NCBI GenBank assembly: GCA_039090855.1
Contig: CM077007.1
Span: 12,821,515 to 12,885,514 of the forward strand
Length of the DNA stretch: 64,000 nt
Reading direction: 5' to 3'
DNA from: Macrothele yani
Lineage: Eukaryota > Arthropoda > Arachnida > Araneae > Macrothelidae
Shown: piece by piece, positions 1 to 9,600 of the stretch
Numbering within the stretch: position 1 is the first letter of the stretch
How the letters are laid out: the number at the start of each line of letters is the position of its first letter
Translations under genes and position numbers: made by a program
The notes under the pieces: model-generated
Database searches by the model: none
Seen by the model: only the letters and a program-made list of their open reading frames with translations
Told to the model about the DNA's origin: nothing

Positions 1-524
1 ATTGTGTAAGTCCTCTGTGAACCACCCCCAGTGCAGTCATGTGAAGAGACATGGGCTGCACAAATCCCCAGAAAGTGTCCACTGGTATTTGTACCATATG
101 AGCATAGGGGTTGCCTGTAGTTCGTCCAGTGTCCGGGGTGGAGGGTCTATATGCCGCAGCTGTAGTCCCATATTGTCTCAAATGTGTTCAAATCAGGCGA
201 TATGAGCGGCCAGGAGAGAACATGAAAATCATTCTGGTTTTCCTCGAATCGATTCTGGACAATACGGTAATTATGATATGGCGTGTTGTCTTGTTGGTAC
301 ATCCCATATATGTCTAAAAACCTTGTCTGCATAAACAGATGAACCTGTTCTGCAATGATGGACATTCCATATAGGTGGCGTTCAGGAGGCCATTCACCGC
401 TATCAGATGACCGAGTATGCCCTAGGAAAACATACTGTAGGGCATCGCACTTCCACCCGCTTGTACCCGTGGGGTCATTGCATCGTATAACATCTTTTCC
501 GCACCTGTTCTCCGTATTATCCAC
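1..524 (-). pseudogene. Tc1-like transposase, C-terminal half
   Basis: Remnant of a DDE transposase of the IS630-Tc1-mariner superfamily, which would cut and paste its own element at TA sites. On the minus strand the second catalytic region (MYQQDNTPYH, about 275-305) and the third (SPDLNTFETIWD, about 165-200) are visible. Thirty-six residues lie between the D of QQDN and the E of the third motif, by my count. Downstream, after frame changes, segments resembling the usual C-terminus (PPPRTLDELQ and a GGLTQY-like end) run to base 1, so the element leaves the window on the left. The N-terminal helix-turn-helix and first catalytic D are not recognisable. It is a dead copy. Confidence 0.8.
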
Positions 525-808
525 CGTCTATCCACTCGATGCAACAGGAAATATGATCCACTATATAAGATAACTTCGTCTTCCACGGTCGACCCCCGAT
601 ACTTTATAGGTAAGTCCAGTCATTGTCATCGATGACGTGCTACGGTGAGAGGTACCGTGGGAGTGAGTTTACATCGCAGTCCCATACGGGGAAGTAATCC
701 TTATACTGTAGCTACGGATACAGCCCCGTGTTCTTTCAGTTTGCATACCATGGCCATCTCTACCAAGGTAGTATGCTTATTGATACGGACAAATACAGCT
801 GAGTTGCC
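525..808. other. no gene seen
   Basis: About 280 bases between the Tc1 remnant and the LINE ORF1. They may include decayed N-terminal transposase sequence on the minus strand, but I cannot align it with confidence. Confidence 0.4.
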
Positions 809-1906
809 TCACCTCCTGAGCATTAGCACTTTAACTACCATAGCGCCCAAAACTCCCGTACATACGAACGGCCATAGCCGCCCAACCTGATAGTAATCTC
901 CAAGATTGAGAGGTTCTGAAGGAGCATCACATTTGGAGAGTACACTTGAAAAGACCTCAAACGAAGGCGGAGATCCATCATCATCAGTGTCCCTTTCAAT
1001 TTCTGTTGGCGCAGGAGAGGGAGAAATATCTCCTGAAGATTTGGTAGTACAGAACGGTTGCCCATCCGCAGAGGAAGATTTCTTCTTCTTCTTCCTCTTA
1101 CGTCGGGTACCTGTACGAGTGCCAGAAATTCGTTTTCCAGGGAGCGACGATGCTCGGGAAGCTGACGCAGAGTCAGAGGAGTTATCGGCACCGCCGTCAC
1201 ACTCGGAGACACCAATAGTGAAGACTGGTGGGAAACCAGCGGCGAAGTCTCCCGATGTTGCCACGGGATGAGGAGTAATAGGTGAGGTGAGCACTGGAAA
1301 TTGAAGGTGGGAGGTGATATCAGCATCAAAAGACGCTCGTGGACGAGAGGCTGTAGATATACTTTTTGTGTAACTCGGCCCTGGGGCAGTTGGCACATTT
1401 GAAGACGGTGCAGGTCGAGAGCGAGATGTAGCAGGAGGCTGCTTAGAGGCGGTAGGCACTGTAGAAGCCGTGGGAGCTGGATACTCGTTGTTGGGGCATC
1501 GAGCACGCTGATGCCCAAGTTCTTTACAATTAGCACAGTGTTCTGATGTTAGCATGTCAATTCTGTAGGAGAGCTGCCCACATCGGACGTTTAGGATCCG
1601 TGGGAACTTACGGAGATGCTCCTCTGATGGAAAGATGAGTCGAACACTCCGGCGAAAACTACGAACATTCTTATTTGCAGGATCCTTGGGCGCAGCTGAA
1701 TGTGTGATAACAGGACCAACAATCTTACCACACTTACTAAGTGCAGTACATATCATCGCATCTGAGATTTCGGGGGGCACCGGATGCAAGGAGACCTGAA
1801 CAGGGCGCCTGGCAATCGGTTCAGCTTCCAGGTGGTGGTCTCCCAGGTCAAGACCAAAGTTTAGAAGCGTGTCTGCATGCTCTTTGGATGTGAAATAAAC
1901 AATCAC
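809..1906 (-). pseudogene. LINE ORF1 / gag-like RNA-binding protein with CCHC knuckle
   Basis: An open stretch of about 365 codons on the minus strand. Residues ~25-125 look like the RRM-like segment preceding the zinc knuckle in ORF1/gag-like proteins of jockey/CR1/I-type LINEs. At ~127-140 there is one clean CX2CX4HX4C knuckle (CANCKELGHQRARC). A Pro/Ser/Thr/Ala-rich linker follows, then a basic patch (TRRKRKKKKK) near residue 270. Such proteins bind the element RNA in a ribonucleoprotein particle. The first codon of the stretch is GTG, the frame stays open upstream to a TGA near 1965, and I see no ATG there, so the start is uncertain or lost. No ORF2 (endonuclease/reverse transcriptase) follows: a Tc1 remnant lies downstream. 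Only one knuckle is present, where many relatives have two or three. A host CCHC protein is possible but less likely. Confidence 0.65.
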
Positions 1907-3854
1907 CGTCAGCGGGTGAGGTGAGTAATGGCTCAGGCTGGAAGAAAAGCAAGGAGCGTATCACAATAGACTTTCAGCGGTGTATTCGGAAGAGCATCTA
2001 GGCACACTCCCAACTCGCGGGTGGAGTGAAGTTCCTGCGCAGCGGGTGAGAAGTGCGTAGAGTGAGTGAGATTCCCTACCCTTACCTGTTCTTCAAATTT
2101 TCTCGACCTATGAGGGGTCAGAAGGAGTCACCCTCAGTCACTATTGTTATTAAACAAAGAAGTGAACCAACAGACAATTTTGGGCGTTATGATATTTGGA
2201 GCGATCAAAGATTTTTGAGTCATGGTCGTTAAATGTTTAAGCAGCGGTGACCTCTTTCCTTCCATTTTCGCTACACTTTAATTAAGCAGCTCATCAACAG
2301 CCGTCAAAGTTCGCCGTTTTCTGGTTGCTGCTAGCTTTTGCAAAGTATCCGATGATCACGCCCTTTACCAAGTGGTCAGATATAATCCTTTACACATTAC
2401 AACCACAATTTAAGTTCAGACTGATACTGAACGTATCATAGATAGCACTGCCTTCGCTCCTTGACTTTCACTCGTCATCAAAGCCACGCCAGAAACATTC
2501 CAAAAGCCAGATGAGAGGAAGTCATAAAGTTTTGCTTCTTCTGTGTTGTTTCATACATCCAATGAGAAGGTCTTGTTCGTCTTCCCTTCAAACAATACTT
2601 TGCTCCACATATAATGTTTTAATAATTCGGAGGCGCATTTCCTTTCGCAACACTTCACAATTCTGCTTGAGTAAAAACTGTTGATAGTAATTTCTATCAG
2701 AAGAAAGAACAAAGCATTTTGAAACATTTTCTAATTTTTTCAGCTGTAAGTCTAGGCGCCTAATGCGTGGAGTTGAGCAAAACATTCATCGTATAAACAT
2801 ATATTCCAAAATACATCTTTTTTCACACAATGTTTTCAGTATATCCATTTTTCAGGGATGGAGGCGCCTTGTTGAGCAGCATATTCTATAATGATCAGTG
2901 TACGTTTTCTACTTATTGTTTTACAGCTCACTGAAAATTAAGCATTTTTTCTTGAAGGTGTGACACCTGGTCCTCTGTTGTGCTTCAAAATGCTACCCAC
3001 ATAATTTTCACAAACGGTGATTACGTGATTGAGGCAAAAAAGTTTGCTTTCCTTTAGTTCATTCACATGGTTGTCGAACGGCCTCCTACTAATACATACT
3101 CTTTTAACTTCATTGACTTATTGTCGAGCATTCTTCTTCATAATGCCGTTTGTTCTCTTCAACTTACTGTCGAACATTCTCCTATATCCTCTAGAGCTTG
3201 TTATCGAACAGCGGCATTCAATGTATTGTGTGTTCATAGTCGAGAATACGTTGAAGAGGAAGAAATTTTGCTCTTTTGTCTTCTGTCCAACTTGGGTCAA
3301 ACATGTAGCAGCAACATTCCACATCATTCTTAACAACATCCAAATGCGGCAGCTTCTTATCATTGGTCATCATGAGTCTGTGTTTATTGAATTCGCTACC
3401 ACAGCTCATGATGTTATCGTTTTCACACTAAAACATTCTGTTGCCGCAAGCGCGCATGTGAAAGCAGTTCCTGGTTATCTGAAAGCGAAATTTACTGGCC
3501 AGTACCAGTTGTTCGGAGTAGGTGGCAGCATTTATACTTACCCACAAGTGTAAAAATCATTGACAGATCACCAGCGGCATTGGAAGTGCCTTTACCACAG
3601 CAGTCACCTTAACAAGATTAACAGGGTTTCCCAAATAAAAAAAAAAAGAGATAAAATCAATAAACTACTTTCAAAAGTTTGTGTCCTCCTTACAATGTAC
3701 CACAAAATAACTCATTAATAGTGGAACAGCAGGCAGGCACTGTTGCTTTGTGTACAGCAAATGAATGTTTTTATTTTATCAGATGAAATGCGTTTCTGTA
3801 TATTAAATAGAGGATGTCGTTGTTAAATGAAGGAATCGCAGTAAAGTGTATTGC
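1907..3854. other. no recognisable gene
   Basis: AT-rich sequence with no known domain. An open frame at 3029-3553 (+) begins with TTG directly after a stop and has no ATG start. It is rich in hydrophobic residues and matches nothing I know. Around 3075-3260 short motifs of the form TGTCGAACATTCT recur at loose ~50-base spacing, suggesting an old degenerate tandem repeat rather than a gene. Confidence 0.4.
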
Positions 3855-4069
3855 GCCGCCACGGTGGCGCAATGGTCTAAGCGATGGCTTCTGATTATTC
3901 GTCCGTAAGGGGTCCGGGTTCGAATCCCGTCGAGGCGTGGGTGTTATCTTTGTCTTATGGCACTGGCTTTCTCCCTTCTCTGGAACCAGTGACCCTAAAT
4001 CAGGGACGGGGGACTGCTTATAGCCCATTGAGGTGTTCACGGTGGTCGCTAAACCTCCAAAAAAAAAAA
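3855..4069 (+). mobile_element. SINE-A copy (tRNA-derived)
   Basis: One of about a dozen copies of a ~215-bp SINE in this window. The head is tRNA-like with an internal RNA polymerase III promoter: box A TGGCGCAATGG near 3865 and box B GGTTCGAATCC near 3920. The body carries the shared segments GTCTTATGGCACTGGC, CCAGTGACCCTAAAT and GACTGCTTATAGCCCATTGA, and the copy ends at CGGTGGTCGCTAAACCTCC plus an A tail. This copy is nearly full length with scattered substitutions. Confidence 0.88.
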
Positions 4070-4941
4070 CTATTGCATTCAAAATCTCCAAAATTCAAAG
4101 CTGTAGTCTTGCGATATCAAGACTTCCAGAAAATTCATCGTGTGCGATGTTATAATTGTAAGCCCGGCTTGACTATGATATGGTTGGTTTAATATTTTTA
4201 CAAAAAAACTTTGCATGATTCATTGAAACATGCACGAGATATTTATCAAAATGCATCCCATCTAAAATTTGTGCAAGCTAGTGTAACAAAAAGTCTTAAC
4301 ATAAATTAGTTTGAAGCAGAAAAGTGCTATTCTAATGAGTTACAGTATGATAGTTGAGATTTAATCTAGCCTGGCTCCGCCCGCAATTAAAAATAAATTC
4401 CAACAGAAATATTTGTTCCATTTGTGCATATTACTTATTCTTCGCTTGGAAATATTACGCATGATGAAATGCGCCAGCTTTCACTTACAGCTATTAATTA
4501 TTGATCCATACTTTGATTCTTAGTGACCGGGGCGTAAATTTAATTTCTACTACTATTCAAAATTTTGCATAGTTATTGAAGAACTTTGAAGTTTAGAAAA
4601 ATTCCAAAGACTTCGTATCTGAGTATAACAAGTGTTTCCTCCCTCTCAGTTGAGGTCCAGGAGAGGTTAGTAGGTAAGAATACATCGGAAAGATGGACGA
4701 TATCTGTAGTGAAGTACTGAGGGTAAGCAGAACACTGAGGAAAAGTAATAAAGGTGTGGGATAAAATTTAATAGGTGAGAGTCCTACAGATAGAGTGTGA
4801 GATAAAGAGGAGGGAGTAGAAGTAACTCGTAATATTAAAAAAATCAAAGAATGATACAAACGAAGTAAAATGAACTCTGGAACTGTGTTTACAGAAAGAT
4901 ATAAACGGTGGAAGAGAAGAAGTTCTGATCTTGTTAAACAG

Positions 4942-4942
<1 letters not shown>

Positions 4943-4984
<42 letters not shown>
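4943..4984. repeat. (GA)n microsatellite
   Basis: About 21 uninterrupted GA dinucleotides, followed by GCCAGCC. Confidence 0.95.
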
Positions 4985-4986
<2 letters not shown>

Positions 4987-6369
4987 AGCCATCTAATATT
5001 ATTAGAGTTAAATGTGGAGAACGAGAACAAAAAAATATTCTGGAATCGTCAAATAGTTTCCAAGAAATATTCCAACGGAAGAACGAAGGATATAAGTCTT
5101 AATTGAGCTTTACATTTCTCGTACTATCTGATACCCGTGGTCTCCCGAAATCGTACGGATCTCTTGTCAGCAAGTTTCAGTAAAATTAGAATGCTGAATT
5201 TGTTAAAGTAAATTGGCGGGGGGACGTTAGAAATATTACCAACATGAAAACTGCAATAATCTGATATATGTAGGCTATAACTTTGTTGCTGTAACCTAAG
5301 TATATGATTAACGGGACCCTACTTCAAACACGATTAATTTTTCGGGTAACCGTCCTAGGTCTATATGGTAGCCCACGGTTTTTGAACCCTCTTTCTTCCT
5401 TTCTATCTCACTAGGTATCAAGTTTTCACCATTTTTTTCTGCGTCGTATATTTTGCCAAGCACTGTATTTGACTTTTCCAGAGAACGAAGAGCGACAGAA
5501 TCTTTTAAATGCGACCCAATTACAAACACCAAAGCTTTATTTCTCAGAAAAAGAAATTGGAAATAAAACGTACTAAAAGTTGATAAAGTAAAGAAAGCGA
5601 ATGAGAAACTTGGAATGGAAAACCGATCTATGCGGTAAATGCAGTGCTTTTCGTATATCCGGTTATTCTAACATTTTCGGTTTAAGGGGCACTTTTCGCT
5701 TGTTAGAAATGTCGTCTTTTATTTCAAAGGAACCACTAAGTAAAGAACATGATGAAGCCTCTATGGTTCTCTTCTAATTAGGAAAAAGAAAATTGTATGT
5801 GATCTTCCGATGGCTTCATCATGTTTGTCCTTTACAGCAAAAATCTCTAGAGACACAAGGGACTCTATCAGAAGAGAGCAATGAATTCCACGGGTCGCTT
5901 AAAGATTGCCAAAGAGTTTTCTCGTTTGATACAGCTGATCACAAACTTCTGGATAGTTCGCGTTACTTTTCTTTTTCAGGAGGCCTGGTAAATATTGTGC
6001 CTAAGACAGAACAGCAAAATTCTAAATTAAAAGTAAGAAGTTTCAGCTGTACATGTATGTGGAATACTCCTAGATTTATGGGAGATAAGATACTTTTTTT
6101 CACTGTGAAAGATGTTTCTATAGTCATTACATTAGTCTACCGTGAAATTATCAATTTTTTAAAGGAGAAAATCCTCAGCAAAAGAGAACATGTTAGACAG
6201 AGAGTGGGGGTGGGGTGAAAAAGGAGGAGTCGGCTAGATTTCACTATTGGAAGTCTACCTCAAAAAGAGACACAGTGAGAGTAAGATTATATTAGAGTGG
6301 ATTTGCTATGTCTCACCTACTCATGCAAAAATGCATAATGGGATGAATATAATCGTTTAGCGATAACAC

Positions 6370-6393
6370 AAAACACACACACACGCACACACA
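6370..6393. repeat. (AC)n microsatellite
   Basis: A short AC run with one G interruption (ACACGCACACACA). Confidence 0.85.
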
Positions 6394-6529
6394 TGAAAGA
6401 GTAAAGTAACGTGATGAGAAGAGGTGGGAGTTTGGAAAGTATCAGGAGCAGAAAAAGACAGCAAGAGTAAGCTAGAGTAAGAAAAAAAAATTGATTACAT
6501 TTTGTGTTTGAAATGCTACGAACAGCCAC

Positions 6530-6737
6530 CACAATGGCAGCGTGGTCGGAGACTTAGATTTCTGGCAAGTTCTCCTAAATTGGCCAAGGTTTGAGTTCCC
6601 AATAAGGCATGTGGTGGTGTTTTTATACTACGATGCTGACTCTTACTGTTGCGTGGAGCAATGGCCCTAAATTATAGACTGGTGACTACTTGTAAAACGT
6701 ACAGTTGCTGGCAGTTGTCGTTAAGCCCCGAAAAAAA
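6530..6737 (+). mobile_element. SINE-A copy, old and diverged
   Basis: It aligns along its length with SINE-A: GCAGCGTGGTC near the box A position, GGTTTGAGTTCC near box B, AATAAGGCATG, then ATGGCCCTAAATTATAGACTGG, GACTACTTGTA and TTGTCGTTAAGCCCC with an A-rich end. Substitutions are dense, so this is among the oldest copies here. Confidence 0.65.
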
Positions 6738-7518
6738 GTACTATGAACAGGGAGAAGCAACAGTTTGATTAAGTGAGAGCAACAGTCGGTTGGGTTTCAT
6801 TACTTGGAGTCTGCCAGTAACAATTCAGTAAAGTGTCGCTAGGAGGCGCAAGTGTTTAATCTGGTTTTCTCAATATCTTTGCTTCTACATGTCCAATTTA
6901 AAAAATTATTTCAACACCGGATGCCATTTACCTCGTGGAACAATTTAGGTTTGTATTTGAGGAGTTTTATAGTTCATAATTTTGTCGCTAGGTGGTGATT
7001 GTGTACTTTTTTGCAGCTGTACCTTCGTTTCTAAAATTCCTATTGTGAAAATTTCATTTTCCACTGTGTGCCATTCGCTACAGTAGAGATGTGAAGCATT
7101 ATCTTCTTTAAACAATGCACAGATTTCCAGCTAGGGCCGTAAAGGTTAAAACATTTTCCTCGCTATCTCTGCTTCTGGGAGACTTATTAGAAAAGTTCTT
7201 CTACCATAGCATAGCTTTTTCCGTGAAGAATATTTTTCGCCTACTTTCAACTTTTAAACTATGCTTTTCCGCTATTCTTCCGCAAAAAGTTGAATAACGT
7301 TGATAAATTTTATTCGCATCAGAACGGATTCAAAAGACGTGCTCACTACAACAGAAAATTCGGTGTCATCTTTCTTGTTATAATTATGAACAGTACACGC
7401 ATGGTGTATTTTAAATAATGCGTAGACTTTCCGCTAGAATGTGTAAATGCATTTCGTTTTTGGCCGTATTCTTGTTTTCTTTTAACTACAATTTCTTTTA
7501 TTAGTAAAGTATACAAAG
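6738..7518. other. no recognisable gene; degenerate modules
   Basis: AT-rich. Phrases such as CGCTAGGAGGCGCAAGTGT (near 6838) and CGCTAGGTGGTGATTGTGT (near 6988) recur about 150 bases apart, suggesting decayed repeat modules. No coding feature is supported. Confidence 0.35.
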
Positions 7519-7734
7519 GTCCCAGTGGCACTGTGGTTAAAGGGCTGGCTTATGACCATTGGTCCGCGAAGGGTGCGGGTTTGAATCCCGGTGAGTGGAT
7601 GCTGTGTTTGTCTTACGGCACTGGCTCTCTCCCTACCGTGAAACCAGTGGCCCTAAATTAGTGACGGGTGACTGCTTATAGCCCATCAAGTTGTTCACGG
7701 TGGTCGTTAAACCTTCAATCATAGAACAAAAAAA
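7519..7734 (+). mobile_element. SINE-A copy
   Basis: Full-length tRNA-derived SINE. GGTCCCAGTGGCACTGTGG covers the box A region, GGTTTGAATCCC is box B, and the shared body, GACTGCTTATAGCCCATCAA and TGGTCGTTAAACCTTCAATC tail follow with a broken A run. Confidence 0.85.
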
Positions 7735-8983
7735 GTATGCGTAAAGGCTTGCTCCTTAGAGCCGACAATTTGGTGTAATAGCCAAATAGATGTTACGGGC
7801 AGATGGATGCCACATTAATCATGCAAGTGCATGTCTACTTGCAATTCGGTATAATCCTTTCTTGTTTTGAAACCACTGACGTTCGGAGCGTTTTTGTATT
7901 TCAAGCTTTCTTTTCGCTGAAAAGAGAAATGATTTCTAGCGAAGGAAGCATTTCTCATTTTGCGCATTTGTCTCATTTTAAACTGGGAGATATTTTAGAT
8001 ACTTTGATATATTTTTAAAAGAAAAAAAAATCATTTTCTTCGATTCCGATCCCCAAAAAGGCATCGTTTCGAAACATATGAAGGGCTGAATAAACATGAA
8101 GCATATGAAGGGATGAATGAACTTTGGCGTCCTTGTTGTCGTTAAGTCTTGTAAGTGGGTGTACATTAACAATCTCAACTTGTAATCAGTACGTTTTCTT
8201 GTAATGACATTAAAAGGGAGGGATTGCAATTTAGCATTGCAATTCGAAAGCAAACAACACATTTCGCTCCCAGTAAACTGAAATTATTACAAGTGACGTG
8301 TATGTAAATATATTTGAATTATGTTCATGATAACACTGACCGTAAGAGACCATATTTTCTCCTCATTAAAGTAGGATAAGGTCAGATGTCATCTGTAGTC
8401 CGTTACGAAATTAAATGTAATCATTTAAATTGCCCCGTGCTTTCTGTGTTTAATTTCCTCGAAACCAGGAGATCAGCAATCAGTGGGCTCCTGGTAGTAA
8501 TTTTAGAACCGTTCACATTAACTTTAAATCATCCGAATCGATCGACCAAACAGTTAACCTTTTAACTGCGTTATTTAGTAATTGTGATCTAAAATAAAAA
8601 TATTTTAGAATATTATGGCGCACGATTCACAAATCAGATGCGACCGTTTTGTAAAGCTCTTTAAAAATCTATGGCGAAAGAAAATACTAAAGCTAATGAT
8701 TTGTAACACATGCTTCCTGAAGCTTTACAAGCGAGTTACGAATCGCATTATACAGATGGCATTTGAAAAACGTTTGTGCTTAGTGTTGTTTTGTCCATCC
8801 TTCTGCAGTCATATTCGCAGCTTTGAAAAGCTAGTTCTGGATGGATCTGAAGATGACAATTCACTTTTGAATATCTGTGAAGCACATTTTTCTTGCCAGA
8901 TGCCATAAGCGCGATTTCTTTACTGTAACTGCGCTATGGACTGGATTTCTTTTCTTTTGCATTCGATGGAAACTATGTACAAA
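7735..8983. other. no recognisable gene
   Basis: AT-rich sequence. The open frame at 8615-8908 (+) begins with ATG and encodes 97 residues, basic and Cys-containing, matching no family I know. It could be an exon or chance. Confidence 0.3.
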
Positions 8984-9181
8984 ACGCCGCTCCGGTGGCG
9001 CAGTGGTCTAAGCCCTAGGTTATGACCATTCGTCCAAAAAGGGTCTGGGTTCGAATCCCAGTGAGGCATGGCTGTTGTGTTTGTCTTACAGCCCTGGCTA
9101 TTTCCTATCCCTAGAGTCAGTGGCACTAAATTAGGGACGGGCGATTGCTTATAGCCTATTGAGTTGCTCACGGTGGTCGTT
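8984..9181 (+). mobile_element. SINE-A copy interrupted in its tail (host copy)
   Basis: A plus-strand SINE-A with box A TGGCGCAGTGG and box B GGTTCGAATCCC, broken after CGGTGGTCGTT. Its last bases (ATTAAACCTCAATCA plus A tail) resume at 9405-9428. The gap holds a second SINE-A in reverse orientation. The interrupted motif is duplicated at both edges: 9171-9181 and 9397-9407. Confidence 0.88.
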
Positions 9182-9396
9182 TTTTTTTTTTGGAGGTTTA
9201 ACGACCACCGTGAGCAACTCAATGGGCTATAAGCAGTCGCCAGTCCGTAATTTAGGGTCACGGGTTCCAGGGAAGAGAGAGAGCCAGTGCCGTAAGACAG
9301 ACACAACATCCATGCCTCACCGGGATTCAAACTCGGACCCCTTTCGGACGAATGATCAGAGGCCATCGCTTAGACCACTGCGCCACCGGGGCGGCC
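9182..9396 (-). mobile_element. SINE-A copy inserted in another SINE-A
   Basis: Minus-strand full-length SINE-A: poly-T, GGAGGTTTAACGACCACCG, the reversed body, then GGATTCAAACTCGG (box B) and CCACTGCGCCACCGGGGCGGC (head). It sits in the tail of the plus-strand SINE-A at 8984, flanked by an 11-bp target duplication that differs at one base. The two copies form an inverted repeat with ~200-bp arms and almost no spacer. Confidence 0.9.
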
Positions 9397-9407
9397 CGGT
9401 GGTCATT

Positions 9408-9428
9408 AAACCTCAATCAACAAAAAAA
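9408..9428 (+). mobile_element. displaced 3' tail of the 8984 SINE-A
   Basis: It continues the interrupted tail of the copy at 8984-9181, with AAACCTCAATCA followed by an A-rich end. Confidence 0.8.
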
Positions 9429-9519
9429 TGTACGAAACGTTTCCATGCATTTCTTGTTTTGCATGAAGACAGTTTTACCGCTAGATAGCGAAAGGGTTTA
9501 TTCCTACAGGTTCGCGTCG

Positions 9520-9598
9520 ATATGTCTATGTCGGCAAGATAACATAAATGCAGTTTTATAAGATGGCGCAAATTCGTATTTCCGCAAGATGACACCAA
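9520..9598. repeat. ~25-bp minisatellite, left flank of LINE cluster
   Basis: About three degenerate units of the form ATGCGTATTTCYGCAAGATG followed by ACGTAA, visible at ~9520, 9547 and 9571. The same unit is found beyond the LINE cluster near 18395-18440 and again at 20432-20486. Confidence 0.6.
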
Positions 9599-9600
9599 TA

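Larger units (their letters stand above)
4070..6529. other. gene-free stretch with microsatellites
   Basis: No recognisable gene. It contains the GA run at 4943-4984, a short inverted repeat (CATGATGAAGCC near 5748-5759 against its complement near 5812-5823) and an AC-rich run at 6370-6393. The open frames at 4593-5030, 5308-5532 and 5793-6218 show no known domain; the last starts with TTG. I treat them as chance. Confidence 0.4.

Noticed and set aside
3029..3553. 174-codon open frame
   Set aside because: It starts with TTG right after a stop, has no ATG, and overlaps a degenerate repeat; no domain is recognisable.
3865..3930. tRNA-like sequence with good A and B boxes (also in every other SINE-A)
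   Set aside because: It is the head of a dispersed repeat with a constant non-tRNA body and A tail, so it is SINE sequence and not a tRNA gene.
5793..6218. 141-codon open frame
   Set aside because: Non-ATG start, no known domain and ordinary AT-rich composition; most likely chance.
8615..8908. 97-codon ATG frame as a host gene
   Set aside because: No family match or splice context I could support; mentioned only as unrecognised.
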